Assembly: GCA_003024785.1 (NCBI GenBank) | Contig: PUQB01000417.1 | Span: 139,950 to 203,949 of the forward strand | From: Selaginella tamariscina | Taxonomy: Eukaryota; Streptophyta; Lycopodiopsida; Selaginellales; Selaginellaceae | Direction of reading: 5' to 3' | DNA length: 64,000 nucleotides | Shown: positions 48,742 to 61,833 of the stretch, one piece after another | Numbering within the stretch: the stretch's first letter is position 1 | How the letters are laid out: each line of letters begins with the position of its first letter | Notes under the pieces: model-generated | What the model was told of the DNA's origin: nothing | What the model saw: the letters and a program-made list of their open reading frames with translations, nothing else | Database searches by the model: none | Program-made: the position numbers and the translations under genes

Positions 48742-50590
48742 TTAGTCATATTCAATCTTAAACCCCTTAAACGCCACGGGGCTCTGCTTCCCTAAACCCT
48801 TAGGAACCAAGGTAACCACGATATCCTCCTCGTCCTTAATGCCAAGCTGCTCCAGAGTATCCCAATCCCAACCTCACATCAGTAACCATCTTCATAACTC
48901 GTCCTCCTTCCATAGGAAAGTGTGGAACATTAACAAAACTCCCTACATACTCCACCACGTTATAGTTTGTACTCTCGTCCGCATCCGGACAGTTGATATA
49001 CACATCAAACTTAGTCACCTGTCCACCATCGAACTCCACGCCCTGAATCACCAACACCTCCTCGATATCATCATCATCACCCCCGAAAACCTTCCTCTTC
49101 AGCTTCTCAAGCTTCTTCTTAAACGGCCTCTTAACCTTGCTCTTAAACCTCTGCTCGAGCTTCTTCATCTTACCATCCACAGCCTCCCCAAACTCCTCCA
49201 CGTCGTCGAATATGTCGCACGGGCAGCAGCCGGTGCATCGTTCAGGGATACCAAGCTCCTCATCCTCGCAACTATCGATGGCCTCGAGTTCACCCACGTG
49301 TTCCCATTGTCCACGTACGTGTAACCCAGTTGGTTAGTATCCACTACATCACGAACCTTGATGCTGACCAGGTTGGCATTCTCATCGTAGAACAAGAACT
49401 TCGCATCGAGCCAGTCCGTGTCCGTGAAGTCCCGGCGTCGTCCACCGGGTATCGTCTTCCACACCGTCCATATCCTGTCCACGTTCGCGTGGTGCGCAAA
49501 AAAGATGGGGTCCCTCGCAGCAGAGTAAAACGTACCCATGTCTTCGTGGTATGGGGTGTTACTGGTACCAGTCCAGATATGAACCGTCCGTGAGGAACAT
49601 TTTCAAGACTCCCAGGTCCTGGTGGAGCTGTATCTCCGGCTTTATATGCCTGTCCGTGGAACAAACTGGCAGTCCGGGCGCCACTCACAACTTGCTGGTA
49701 CATGACTGCATTGTTCTCCGCTCTCTGGACTGAGTCTATAGGTGGAATGGTCGGATCCTGCATGAGAATACTTGTTACCGTGTACAGAAACACTACTAAA
49801 TACTTACAGTTCCGTCGTAGTTGAGGTCGACTAATACGTTTGGGAAATGGTTTGTGTCACGCAAGCTGTCGTAGAGGGAGCTGGGATTCCTGAGAAAGAC
49901 CGGGGGGATGTTCCCCAGAGGAGTAGTATCCGACTGGTTATCCAGTTCCAGTACGGGAGAGAAAATGTGTCGTCATTGAGCAGCTTGCAGAGGATACGCT
50001 CATGGAAGTACAGATACATGCGGTGCCACGGAAGAAACAACCAGCTCCCGTGGATCTGCAACGTGTTGTTGCTGCCTGCGACGGTATACGCACCGTTACA
50101 GTATGCACAGTGGATGTTGGCCTGGTTCGTGAAGCTCCGTGGGTCGCTTGCAGGGGGGCCTTCATGAGGTCGTACGCATGCTGGTACTTTGCGATGTACC
50201 CTGGCTTTACCAGGTGAGCCGCCTGTCTGCTCCGGGAGGCAGCTTCGTGTTGTACACAAAGTCGATCACAGAGGATGCACTTGCCGGCGGACAACAGTTG
50301 CTCCTCTCCCCGCTTGGCAGCTCTGCTTGCGAGCATGTTGACAAGTCGTCAAGCTCCACAGGGGCGGCAGCCGCCTGCTCCACACTCCCAAGCAGGCCCC
50401 CGAGCGAAGACGTGAGGACAAACTCCCTCCGGTCCATTGCGAAGCTCGCCTTGTCGTGGTACGCCTCGCATTTGATGCACTGCCTCTTTCCATAGCGAGT
50501 AGACAAGATAGAAAACTTACCCTGCCTGCTGTGAAAACTGCTAGAACCACTGTAGAGAAGACCAGCAGTAGTAGCTGAACTGATCATCAT
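48742..50590 (-). CDS. PPO: Polyphenol oxidase (catechol oxidase), copy 1; six frame breaks
   Basis: Polyphenol oxidases oxidise o-diphenols to quinones with a dicopper centre. The start at 50,590 (MMISS) matches copy 2. GKRQCIKC is followed by a twin-arginine signal ([17 protein letters not shown]) and an AAAAP cleavage-like site, which predicts thylakoid lumen targeting. The CuA site shows HCAYC, IHGSW and PWHR; the CuB site shows PHGR/VHIW and [23 protein letters not shown] domain (PPO1_KFDV type) ends the protein at 48,742. One 50-bp intron (49,758-49,807) splits the gene after LNYDGT, as in copy 2. The conserved protein is spread over several frames through six apparent one-base losses, nearly all in runs of C or G. 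Either the gene is newly dead or the assembly has dropped bases. Confidence 0.85.
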
Positions 50591-51193
50591 CTTCAAGATC
50601 TTAAGACTGATAGTATGTATAACGGTTGTATATGGAGGTATAATACTACAAATGTGCATCAAATTCCGGCCAAAAACTATAACTAATAAGAACGTGGTTA
50701 ATTGCTTCTGCATGTATTGTATCAGGAATATTATATTGATATTAGACTTTCTTAGACGTAAAGCTTAAGAAGAAACTGCTTGCATGATCTTCAGATCTAT
50801 ACATATTTGTATACAAAATGAATATGTTAACCATCAACAGGTACAGCAAATAATATAGACATCTGCAGGGTAAAAAGTCAATATATACACAGTTGCAAGT
50901 TGCACATATATAACAGATAGCTCATGTATACCTACGAGAGAGAGAGAGATGCACCTAAAGTTAAAGCTTAGAACTTAGACTTTTAGATGCGACAGTGTAC
51001 TTAATTGAATAGTTTAAGTTGAACAATTAATATAATAAACTTGATCGCAAAACTGGAGTGATCCCTCCTAATAATTATATCGATTAAGTTCTCTATACAC
51101 ACAACACACACAATGTGTGTGCGTGTGTATGTATGCATATATATTTGATAAGCATACCTTTCTCTCACGTGAATGTTGAAATTTTCAAGTTCG
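50591..51193. other. Spacer between polyphenol oxidase 1 and Maf gene
   Basis: AT-rich. It holds the upstream region of polyphenol oxidase 1 and the 3' side of the Maf gene, plus a GA run at about 50,936-50,950. No other gene is seen. Confidence 0.6.
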
Positions 51194-52568
51194 TTAAGTG
51201 CAAGTTGCTTGTGTATATTCCTCAAGCTTTTCACTCTTGACGAGCTCGTCTAGCTCAACAGCAAACCTAGTAATATGTATATATCGACTCAAACATGGAA
51301 TATAAGTCAAGTTTGTTACACTTACCGATGGATGGGAAAGCCAACGACATTATAAAAACCCCTTAACGGACTTTACAAGCGAAGCTCCAACACCCTGGTG
51401 CAAAATAATACACATCATGTTTCAGACAATATATGTTTAAGATATTGCTTGCAAGTTAATGCAGTTTGCATATAGACACCTATGTTTGTTATACAAGTGG
51501 AAGATACTAGATAAACTACATATAAACAGGATATTTCACGCTATATTATTAAACTAGTTATTAAGCATGAATAACCTGTATGCCATAAGCGCCAGCTTTG
51601 TCCAAAGGCTCTCCTGTTGCAACATATCCTGAGATCGTACATTCGTCTAGTGTACCAAATTCAACCTTTACAAGAAACCATCTCTATGTACACACATAAA
51701 CTGGCAAGCAAATACGGACATAGACACACATCCATATTTTGTACCTGTTTCCTCATAGAACGTTCTTAAGAGTGGTGATTTCCAACCGTAGGATCTGAAG
51801 CTAGAGGCAACAGAATAGCAACTCCTGTGTAGACTTTATGTTGCCGACCTTAGTAAGTATAGAATGTCAAACCGAGAGTGTGCGTGTGCGTGCGTGCGTG
51901 CGTGTGTGAGAGAGAGAGAAAGAGAGAGTACCACTCAAGCTAGACAGCATTCTGAATGCATCCTTTTCATCACAAGGCTTCTCCAGTATCATTCCCTGTT
52001 GCAAATTATGTGATTAAGAACAAAACTTAAGATGAAAACTTACATCAAGCTCAACAACAGTGTCAGCTCCAACTACCAAATCCACATTTTGGCCTTGAAC
52101 CTGCATTAATAATAATATGATATATAAACAACAGTGATGTGCACTAAATTTTGTTCGACTAGTTTGTGTATATATATTTATCAGATGTATATTCATTTAT
52201 ACATGCGTCAAGCGGCGAGAAACTTCAATGACTTTGTGAGTGGCAGTCTCTTTTGCGTAATCTGTGCAAATTATATATATATATATATATATATCTGTGT
52301 GTGTGTGTGTGCACACACACAGACATATATAAACACGCATTATAAAAAAAAATTACCTCCAGGAGTGGCAAACAAGACTTGTCTAATGTTTCATCAAATG
52401 TAGATGGAATCACATCAAATTTGAGGCCCTGAAAGGCAATGAATGGTGAGAGAGAGAGAGAGACAGAGAGAGAATTACCAGTCCTTTGAGAAGTTCTGAT
52501 CGACGAGGAGAAGCAGACGCGAGAACAATGCGCTTGGACAAGAGCAGCGGCATGTGTTGAATCAACAT
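51194..52568 (-). CDS. Maf-like nucleotide pyrophosphatase (septum formation Maf family)
   Basis: Maf/YhdE/YceF proteins hydrolyse non-canonical or excess nucleoside triphosphates (house-cleaning). Nine exons on the reverse strand: 52,479-52,568; 52,357-52,428; 52,203-52,261; 52,044-52,100; 51,932-51,995; 51,745-51,848; 51,576-51,665; 51,326-51,394; 51,194-51,266. Together they encode about 226 residues, the usual length. Family motifs in order: [14 protein letters not shown] (the substrate-binding S-x-R-R), [56 protein letters not shown] and a late NVVGFPIH. All introns are GT-AG. Small frame mismatches occur at the junction before the YAKETATHK exon, inside exon six and inside exon eight. 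They resemble the base losses in the neighbouring genes. The start at 52,568 is followed by a second Met 15 bases on. Confidence 0.85.
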
Positions 52569-53329
52569 GTTCTATAGAGCCCTAAAAACAGAGTTGTAAA
52601 GCCCTAAAGTTTAACTATTACGTTTGTTATTAATCGTTAATTAAGATGTAAAGGAAACAGTCAAAAACAGATACACACGCGCACGCACGCACACACATAT
52701 AGACACACAAATTTGTATATGTGGCACACAAGTACACATCGAACGCGGATGACATGAAACTGCTGTTGTTTACATAATGGCCATTCATTAACACATGTAT
52801 AAGAAATTGAAGAGAAATTAATATTTTTCATAATTTCAAAGGGTTTTCCAAGGGTTTTTGGGTATATTTTTTCAATTAATAATGCATGAAAACTTATTCA
52901 CATACGCATTTAAATAAAAGACGTGTTAATCCAAAGAATGCATTCCCTATAGAAAGTTATATTTTAATTTATAAAGAATTCTTTATTTTTCTTCCAACAA
53001 TAATACATCATAGATCCCTCTTAAATATTTGGAATTAAAGAGCGGCCCATTGTGCAAACTAGCCTGTACATTATATATTCATTTCATGCACATGCACCAT
53101 GCAAACGTACAAAAACGCAACCACACATCTCCCTCTTAAATATTTACTTTTTATTTATGAAACAAAATCATTTCATAAAAATTAGATTAATTAATAAGCT
53201 TAAGAAGATTCAGGCACAGATGTTCCACAAAAGTGTACATGAAGTTTAAAATATATTAACTGCTTCGTTTACTCTAGTTGGCATCCACACATACAATTAT
53301 GTACTACTATTCTTATTTAAATAATTATA
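52569..53329. other. Intergenic region upstream of the Maf gene
   Basis: AT-rich with CA repeats at about 52,670-52,705. A 65-codon frame at 53,052-53,249 lacks recognisable motifs. No gene is called. Confidence 0.6.
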
Positions 53330-53770
53330 ATAATTATAATACATACACAAGATTAAACACAAGAGAGTATATCCATACATAAATGTATATATGAGAGACT
53401 TTTGCTACTTTTAACAGGTATGTACAGGCCTTCATTGTATATTTCTAAAGTGGTTTTGCTTACAATGTGACAAAAATTTAATTCTTATCCACGAGAAGGT
53501 ATGTAAACTTCATCAGCAGAACTACATATTCCATCTGAAATTGAACTTGGAAAAACGATAAAAAATGGAAGCTTGTTAGCCTGCATGTACTGGCCATCTG
53601 CCAGGTATTTAATCCTAGACTATTTACAAATATATACAATACTATTTACCAATTTATGATAAATATAAATTATTAAAGTTTCCTATTGTTGAAGAACTTT
53701 ATGGTTTTTTTTTTTTAATTTAAATTTGTTATATTTGTAATGAGAGACTATGTTTATATGCGTTAAAATA
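53330..53770 (+). repeat. Duplicated intergenic segment, copy 1
   Basis: Direct match to parts of 59,640-60,300: AGATTAAACACAAGAGAGTA and, further on, TATTTACCAATTTATGATAA and TTTGTAATGAGAGACT in the same order. Non-coding. Confidence 0.75.
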
Positions 53771-56700
53771 CAAATCAACAAATGATTAATCTAAGAATTG
53801 CCTTTTTTGGGGTAATGGTGCACCGCATGCTTGTACGTTTGAGGCCTATTTCCTTTTTAGCATTAAGCGTGTTTCAATTGAACATTCCACACCATACAAA
53901 GTTTATTATCTTCATACTTCTTGGAAAGTACCTAGAAGCATGGTGTCTTTTGAACTTTGCACCTAGTAGTTTGGAAAAGCCAACTTCACTTGGGTATGGA
54001 TCTCCTTCACTACGACAACTTTATCTTCCTTCACTTCCAATGTTGGAGTTTTAGAAGTGATGCTTAGACGCCGCTTCTCTATGCCTTTTTGTGCATGCCT
54101 CTTCATGCTCAAATCACTACCTAAAGGGGTACCACTCGATGAACTCACAACACGACATAGACAAGGGCTTCATCTCGAGGAGAAAATGATTGGGGTCTTG
54201 GAACTTGTCTGCACAAAATGAACAATCCCTGTCACAGTGTCGCACTTGCATCCAAAACTAACCCAAGCGTCAAATGTCAAAGAGGCCACGGTCATCAATC
54301 TTCTCCTCAAGGGGCAAGAGTTTTGCAGTGGATCCCAAATCTCCAAAACAGGACTGCAGCAACTTGTCTACCTCTTCAACCGTGCTACTTTCAAGATCCA
54401 TGCTCCAAATCAATGAGCAAAGAACACCTTCCTCCATGGCAGTCAACAAAAATCCTACTCACTAAACCCTATGAACGGGAAGATAGAAAAAAAGAAAAAC
54501 ATTGGGGGCTGATTTTGAACTCAAAACTGTTATGTCTTATGATTTGTAAACCCATAATTAATTGGGTTCATGCACTCAGCAGCTAGTTGCCTGCCATGAA
54601 TGAAAGTTCATTGAAGAAAAGCCCCAATTTTGCTCCAAAAAAAAAAAAACCTAATGTTGCATAATGATCAATTAAGGGAGGACATTGTCAATGGCAAAGT
54701 TGTCATAAATCAATTGGAAGTGGCATCAATTTAGATCTGCTAGAGGAGTAATTATATTTCTTTAACAATTTATATTTGTGAATACAATGATTGTGTGAGT
54801 TCTAATGGAATAGAGGGAAGGTTTTGGAGTAAATTTAGTTTCTACAGGCACTTGCATTCTTTCTACAATGCTAGATTGAAGCAGCAGTTGAGATCCAAGA
54901 GGAGCCTCTAGAATGTCACATTAAGAACCACAATGTAGAAGAATAGAGTAATAATGATGTGGGTTTGATCATGGCCACGATTCAAAATCTTGTAAATACA
55001 AAACTAATGAATGTTCATGACCATGATAATGAAGACGATAATGGATCTGATCTTGTGGATTAGAGTTGTTGAAGAGTATTTTGATCATCATTTATATGCT
55101 AAGGTGTAAAGCCCTCTATAAAAGTAATTATGTTGAGAACATTGTTCCAACTTTGTAACCTTTTTGACAATGGTCATGTTTCAGAGTCTTTAAGATTAAG
55201 ATATTCTAGGCACTTTTTGAAACAACACAACTTAGTCTTGCACAAATTCTTATCCGTCTTGGTGAGGAAGGCTTGGAGATTTAAAAGTTTTTCGGTCATC
55301 CAAGGCCTTGGATCATCTCCTCAAGAAACTAGGTATGCCAAATCCTGAGAGGCATTAGTCACAAAGATGCAGCTGCCTTGAACTTTGTGAATGCGGGTAA
55401 GTTAAGTTAACTTGTCTCACTTGATCTTGTTTTAGAAACCCAAAGCTGTGAAATCTGCTAAGAGGAGTGCACCACATGTGGCAAGAATGTCAAGGAATCA
55501 ATATCTTTCTTCTACATCCCCTCTCGTCACGACTGCATCTTTGAGCAAAGGTAAAAGTAATAAGAAAAAGCTGTTGCATGGATGGTGTTCAAGTTGATGC
55601 TCATGGTTATTACGCAATAGATTGCATGCACTACTTCTCCATTTTTCTGAGGCTAAAGAAGGATGGTTAGAGGAGATCTAGAAATTTGGCTTTGCAGATC
55701 CACTGGGATGGATTCCAAACTACAAGCATTAAGAAATGAAACAGTGATGCTTTGATGCTAAAGTCTTAAACCCAACTTTATATGGAGCCACAACATTGAC
55801 TCTACCCATAATGTTCATCCAAATCAGAGTTCGATTCAAGGTAGATTGTGTCATAGTTCTAACTTGGTAGGTTGACTACTAAGTAAAGATTGTGGATATG
55901 TGAGTATATATGCAAAAAGACTCAAGCGTAAATGGGTCATCATGACCATGGGTCCTCTCATAAACACCAATTGGCCCTTTGCCTAGTTGGCATAAGGGAG
56001 AGGAAATGTTGTGACATTTAGTAACGGAAAAATGTTGTATGCGGGAAAAATGCGGGAAAAATGTTGTATGCGGGAAAAATGTTGTTATGCGGGAAAATGT
56101 TGTATGCGGGAAAAATAGTTGTTACAATGTAAAAGTCATGCAAGAAAAATGTTGTCACAAATGTAAAAGTCAAGCGGGAAAAACAGTTATCGCAAATGTA
56201 AATGTAAAAGTCCCATGACACAAGAGGGTACATAATGAAGGCATAATGAGATTTCGAAGAACTCTATAGAGCCACCAGCTTGCAAATAGTTGCATGAAAT
56301 CTAGACAGCCATTTTAGAGATTGAATTGACTACAAATCCTACACGCAAGAGAAAACTTCAATGTGATTCATGTGTGTATGGTGTAAGTCATTTACATTGT
56401 CTCCATGATATTTATATGTATGTGAAATTTGATCATCTTTGTGACTTTTGTTGTGCCTATTTGCTGACATTATTATATTATTTAATATTGGCTTTCAGAT
56501 TGAATTTGTTAAAAGTTTCAATATTTGACATGATGCACTTATGGGTGCTTAAATGTGTTGAAGCAATCTAATGAATGTTTTTCACAACAATTGAAGAGAA
56601 GGCCAAGGCTCAATAGTGATGGCAAGGATGGAGACTCTGTTGAAGTGTAGGACGAGCTACATGAAGAAAGAAGGTGGTCAAACCATCCACTTACTTGATT

Positions 56701-58879
56701 GGGATTTTGGCATGTGCAAGAACACTAGCACTTTATGCAATGGTATATGAGTTATGTGGTCGACAACTTAATCAACAATACAATAGCCATTTTATATATG
56801 CACGTTACTTATTGAAATAACAAGGATACTATATGATTGGAGCAGGACAAATGACTGGATAGGCAACGTTGAACCTATTTCAAGAATATTGCAATGTATT
56901 GGAAGTGCTTTGGTTTGAGGAGTTTGGAGCCCATCAATTAACACTTTTGCATGCTCTAGGTAGAGACATATGCAATGATATATACCAGTATGGTGTATTC
57001 AACAATACATGTGATACGAATTTGGGGTTTACTTCATGTGACTGACACAAACAATGTACAAATGGAATATGTGAATTTTCTAGAGGTTATACAAGGTTCA
57101 TTTTATTAAAAAAAAATTACAATTGTTTAGGAATAATTAATGGTAAAACGACATGGCCTTCTACCTCCCAATCATCTTAGAGCTTTTTTTAAACTAGCAT
57201 TTTGTGAAGCCACCATTTGCACGCAACTCACTTCTAGTTTTATATAAAAATGGGACTGTGGTGGTTAAGTCAGAGGAGAAGGTAATGGAGTTATGAAGCA
57301 AGTGTTCATATTAGGCAGTAAAGACTAGAAGAACCGCTTGGCAAAAGTGGAAGTGTTGGTTGGCATGCAGAAAGGTCACAAAATAACCACTTTGTAGCTG
57401 GAGGCATTGTTTATTATGAAAGGCTGAGGCTTTGATCAAGGGAAAATTTTTAAATTCGAATGTCACCACCACAAAGTTATTTGCATGCATGGGATAATTT
57501 TTAAGCATGAGACTTCAATGGTATTGATAATCATGGTATTGTTTTTTTGTTTTTCATACTTTATGGGCCTGACGGCTTAGTAATTTTTACTTTTGCAAAT
57601 GAGATATGTTATGTGGAACTCAATAATATTATCTCGCTAGGACTATTATGGCACATTAGAGTTTTTTTTTGCTGCAATCGTTAGGAAGTGAGTATATGAA
57701 AATTAGTGTTTCACATGTATACTCAATTTGAATTTAAATTTCAAGTATCACTGCGATGAAGAACATCTTGACCAATGATTCATCAAGGTGCAGGGATGTA
57801 AATATTAGCTCCAGGCCAAATCACTTTGACTTAACATGCATTCTAGTTGTTTAAGATATCCTCCATGAGATATGCATTGTCCCTCGTACCAATCCAGTGA
57901 TGCTAGGTGAGGTTTCAACATTGCATTAGAGGTTGTGACTTGCAAATTTCCATTTGAGCTTCAAACAGGGGCAAGAAGAAATTCAATTTGGATAATAGCA
58001 GGTGATATTGTACAAATTCAGACAAGAGCATTATTGAAAACAACAGCAGTAATATCTAGCAATTTTGAAAGACAAATGGCAGAGGTTACCTAGTGGAGGA
58101 ATGCAGTATCAATAGAGAGAAGGTGTTAGAGGCAGCAGCTGTTTAACGCAACACAAAGCAGAAGTGAAGTGCTTTATGCTGTGTGGTGAGACAGAAGATG
58201 GTTATATTTCAGTGCAAGTCGATAATGTGGTTAAGTACTAGGACATTAACTAGCAGTCGTTCTATCAATGGTGTCTAGGTGGAAAATATTTGTGGCGAGA
58301 GAACTGGTAACATGTGCTCAAACGTCTGCAACGTATCTTTACTAACCAACTGTTCCATTCAAACTGTTTACAACGTACATGAACTCTCTGTCGTGAAAAG
58401 TATACTTTGATAACACAAACTAAACTTATATCCGAGGGAGAAAGAAGTTAAAAACCTCTTAGTCTAGACTAATATGCTGCCCTCGTTTTTCGTTACGGAA
58501 CCCCTTCCTTTTTTCCTATTTAACAAAGTGCGTTTGGCCAATCTCTTTGCATTTATTTTTATCATATAACCCCTATCGTTTATCAATATGTTGTATATGC
58601 ATATACTGCATGCATAGGACTCCTCTCTATTACATGCATGTGTGGTGTCTAGTGTGTTAGTTGATTTATTACATAATAAGGAATATAAACAAAAGAGTTA
58701 CATAAAGCCGGTGAATCCAACAGCCACTCCATACTTAGCACTATGCTATCCAATGCCATGTCATCTCTCTTCCCTCCCAACGTATATAGAAATCTCTCTC
58801 TCCCAATGTAGATAGAAGAGGTCTCTGAACGCGAAAGTTTGAGGAAGAAAGAAGAGATTCAAAAGATGACACCCTGCAA
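53771..58879. other. Unidentified intergenic region, perhaps decayed mobile DNA
   Basis: Many short broken frames with codon-like texture (for example + strand near 54,880-55,060 and 55,380-55,560, reverse strand 54,270-54,443) but no protein family I recognise. An array of GCGGGAAA motifs lies at 56,041-56,181. The texture suggests an old insertion between the two copies of the duplicated flank; this is a weak inference. Confidence 0.4.
56041..56181 (+). repeat. Short tandem array with E2F-like GCGGGAAA motifs
   Basis: Six exact GCGGGAAA copies (at about 56,041, 56,052, 56,070, 56,089, 56,106 and 56,174), the first five in units of about 11-19 bases such as TATGCGGGAAAAATGTTG. TTTCCCGC on the other strand is a perfect E2F consensus. 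It could be chance within a simple repeat. Confidence 0.7.
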
Positions 58880-59094
58880 CCATCTTCAGAACTTGTCCTT
58901 TGTCAGGGACAACAGTCTACCAGCGCCACACCAAGTTTTCCTTGTCCTCCACACCTCACATCCTTCCGAATAGCCACAAGAGTAGTGTTCTCCTCCGCAC
59001 ACCAATGCTCCGGCTGCAAAAGGAGGTTTTATGTATATAGATACAGATATACAGCGTATACATTATATATGCACTGCATACCATATATATATAA

Positions 59095-59126
<32 letters not shown>

Positions 59127-59260
59127 TACCTCAAGGATGTTAATGGATCGCCAAAATGTTCATACTCTGGATCAACCAGTTCTTGCTCTTGTTCATTTTC
59201 TACATCAATATGCACTAGATAAGCCCTGTTCACAAAGTGTGAAACCAATACATCTATGAA

Positions 59261-59309
<49 letters not shown>

Positions 59310-59437
59310 TGAGAATACTCACCAGGAAAAGAGTTTATTAATGTCTTCTTCTGTGAAGCCACCCACGGAACAAGTTCCAAGAGCAAACTGTACTTCTTAA
59401 ACTTTAAGTACACAGTTTCTACAATAGATATAGACAT
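58880..59437 (-). CDS. Unrecognised multi-exon gene remnant
   Basis: Three likely exons follow each other on the reverse strand. About 59,330-59,437, after a TTACAG acceptor, reads VYLKFKKYSLLLELVPWV and QKKTLINSFPG before a GTGAGT donor. About 59,126-59,255 reads DVLVSHFVNRAYLVHID, an acidic NEQEQELVDPEYEHFGDP and a GTACTC donor. About 58,900-59,015, after TTTTGCAG, reads PEHWCAEENTTLVAIRKD. The exons have good codon texture and plausible splice sites, and TG and GA/TA microsatellites sit in the introns. No family is recognised. The gene could be partial; an upstream exon near 59,490-59,530 is possible. Confidence 0.4.
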
Positions 59438-60565
59438 CTGTAATGTTTTTAGTTAAAAAACTTGATGTATGTTATGTCACCATCCATTGTAGAAAAGCTG
59501 ATGGCATCGGTCCATCATTTGAAAAGGTTAATAATAATAATAATAATAATGTCCGCACATGAACATTCAAAAGTGCATGTTCTAATAACCATATAGTATA
59601 TACATTATGCAAGATATATACATAAAATGCACATCATAATGTTAATAATTATAATAAGGCGGTCTTACCATAAACAAGATTAAACACAAGAGAGTATATC
59701 CCATACATAAATGTATATATGAGCTACATATACACACAACGAGTTTTACTGTATTAGCTTTTCAGAACACTGGTTTTCAGGTTCTATACTGAGAGTGAAG
59801 AGTGTGTTATATAGTGAATTTGCTTTTTCTCGATTTTAGTGGTTTTTGTAAATGGCTTCTTGGTTTTGAATAGCTTTCGAAAGCGATTTTTTAGTTTGAA
59901 GTAGATTTCGAAAGTGATTATTCTTGTTAGGTGGTTTTGTAATGTGACTTTTCATTTTGATGTAGCTTTTGAAAGTGATTTTTGAAAAAATGTGAGCCAA
60001 GTGGCCTTCATTATATATTTCTTACAATGTATATATAAAACTTATAACCTGCACATTCCACCTGGCCATCTGCACCAAACACCCAGCTGTTTAATCCTGG
60101 ACTATTTACAAATATATACAATACTATTTACCAATTTATGATAAATATCTATTTATAAATTAAAATTGTTTTATTAAGTTTTCTATCGTTGAAGAACTTT
60201 AAGTTTTTTTTTAATTTGAATTTGTTATATTTGTAATGAGAGACTGTGTTTAAGATAAAATATGCGTGAATACGTAGAATACAAGTCAGCAAATGATTAA
60301 ATATTAAAATTCTACTTGCTTTATAATAATAATATTATAAAACCTATAAGATTCTCAAGTTCAAAAAGTTGTATTTAACTATAAAACTTAAAACACATAT
60401 ACGTCTGTATACATAAGAGAGAGAGTTATAGATATTAATTTTAAATGAAGAGTTGACACGTTGGTTCATTGAACAACATTAAAATTTAAAATGGGTTCAG
60501 TTTTTATAAGCTGTAAATTATAGCTGGCATATTACCCAGAACAGACAATCAAATAATAAATAATA

Positions 60566-60628
<63 letters not shown>

Positions 60629-60957
60629 ATATATAGTTATAGTTAATAGTGTATAGTCTCCGTACCGTTTTAAAGTCCCTCAGTTCAATTTTATAAGTTA
60701 TAAACTGTAATAAATTTAATTGCTAGAACAGACATTAAAAATAATATATATATACATATACATACGTGTGTGTGTGTATATATATTATAATATATATAAT
60801 AAAGTTAATCGTATATAGTTTCTTAATGAACAATTTGTACAAGTACTTTCCAAGGTATCACAGACACAGTGCCTGAAAGGGTTCAATGCATATGTATCTT
60901 CTAGAACCAGAGTTTCTTATTATTTATATTATAATTTTTAAACACAGCTAGTTTTAA

Positions 60958-60998
<41 letters not shown>

Positions 60999-61787
60999 TG
61001 CGTTAATATGAACTAAAGTATTGCAAGCATTAAACACTGCAAAGAAAATCCAATAATTATAATTTTAAGGCAGTTTTAAATTAAAGATATCAAAATTAAT
61101 TGATTAAATATAATGATAATTGATAAGTATACATAAAACATATATACGGCATTAAAAAAAGGAATAAATAACTAAAACAAACAATTAGCTCATATATGTT
61201 ATTTAAATCATATGAAAATTTAAAAAATTAGTGATAAAATATTTTCATACAAGTGGTGCGAAGTGACTTAAGCCATTTTTTAAACCATATTATTTTGGCC
61301 ATAGTGGCTAGCTATAATCCGTGTGCAGTCATGTTTGACTAATACAAATATACGTGCTTCTGAATCCACGCGAAGGAAAGGTAGATTTAGATATATATAC
61401 CAACACACACGTATATAAGTATATACACACACGTATATAGATATGTATAACACCACGTAGTGAATTGTCTCCATCTTAAACTTCAACTTCAACTTCAACT
61501 TACGCCATGTGCGATACACGACACTGGATAACATTTTTCAAGCCTTGACTTTTTATAATTTTTATTTACTATTTACTAATATTTAATTAATATATTTTAA
61601 TTCTTTGACAAAGATGACATTTTTTTATAGACTTTATTCTATCTCTCTTCTTCAGTATATAATATAAATTAATAAAGGCTGGTCTACAAATTCCGATGAT
61701 ATGCCGACCTCCACCTCGTTCATCTTGACAAATGAACCCCACGTTTGTACACTCCGGCACGTCTTTGAACGCGCGCAGCGTCCGTTG
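59438..61787. other. Intergenic region upstream of polyphenol oxidase 2
   Basis: Contains the second copy of the duplicated flank (59,640-60,300), an (ATA)n run at 59,529-59,550 and long (TA)n tracts at 60,569-60,635 and 60,961-60,996. No gene recognised. Confidence 0.65.
59640..60300 (+). repeat. Duplicated intergenic segment, copy 2
   Basis: Direct copy of 53,330-53,770 with about 250 extra bases in the middle (59,740-60,000), where short GTAGATTTCGAAAGTGATT-like units repeat a few times. Confidence 0.7.
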
Positions 61788-61795
61788 TATATATA
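61788..61795 (+). promoter_or_regulatory. TATA box candidate of polyphenol oxidase 2
   Basis: TATATATA lies 38 bases before the start codon, followed by a pyrimidine-rich leader (TCGTTCCCTCTGTG). This would give a very short 5' leader. Confidence 0.4.
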
Positions 61796-61833
61796 CATCC
61801 TCGTTCCCTCTGTGTTTACTTCACTCTGCCAAG

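Noticed and set aside
53782-54586. Three short + strand frames
   Set aside because: No family similarity that I can recognise, and no splice pattern linking them; left as undefined intergenic sequence.
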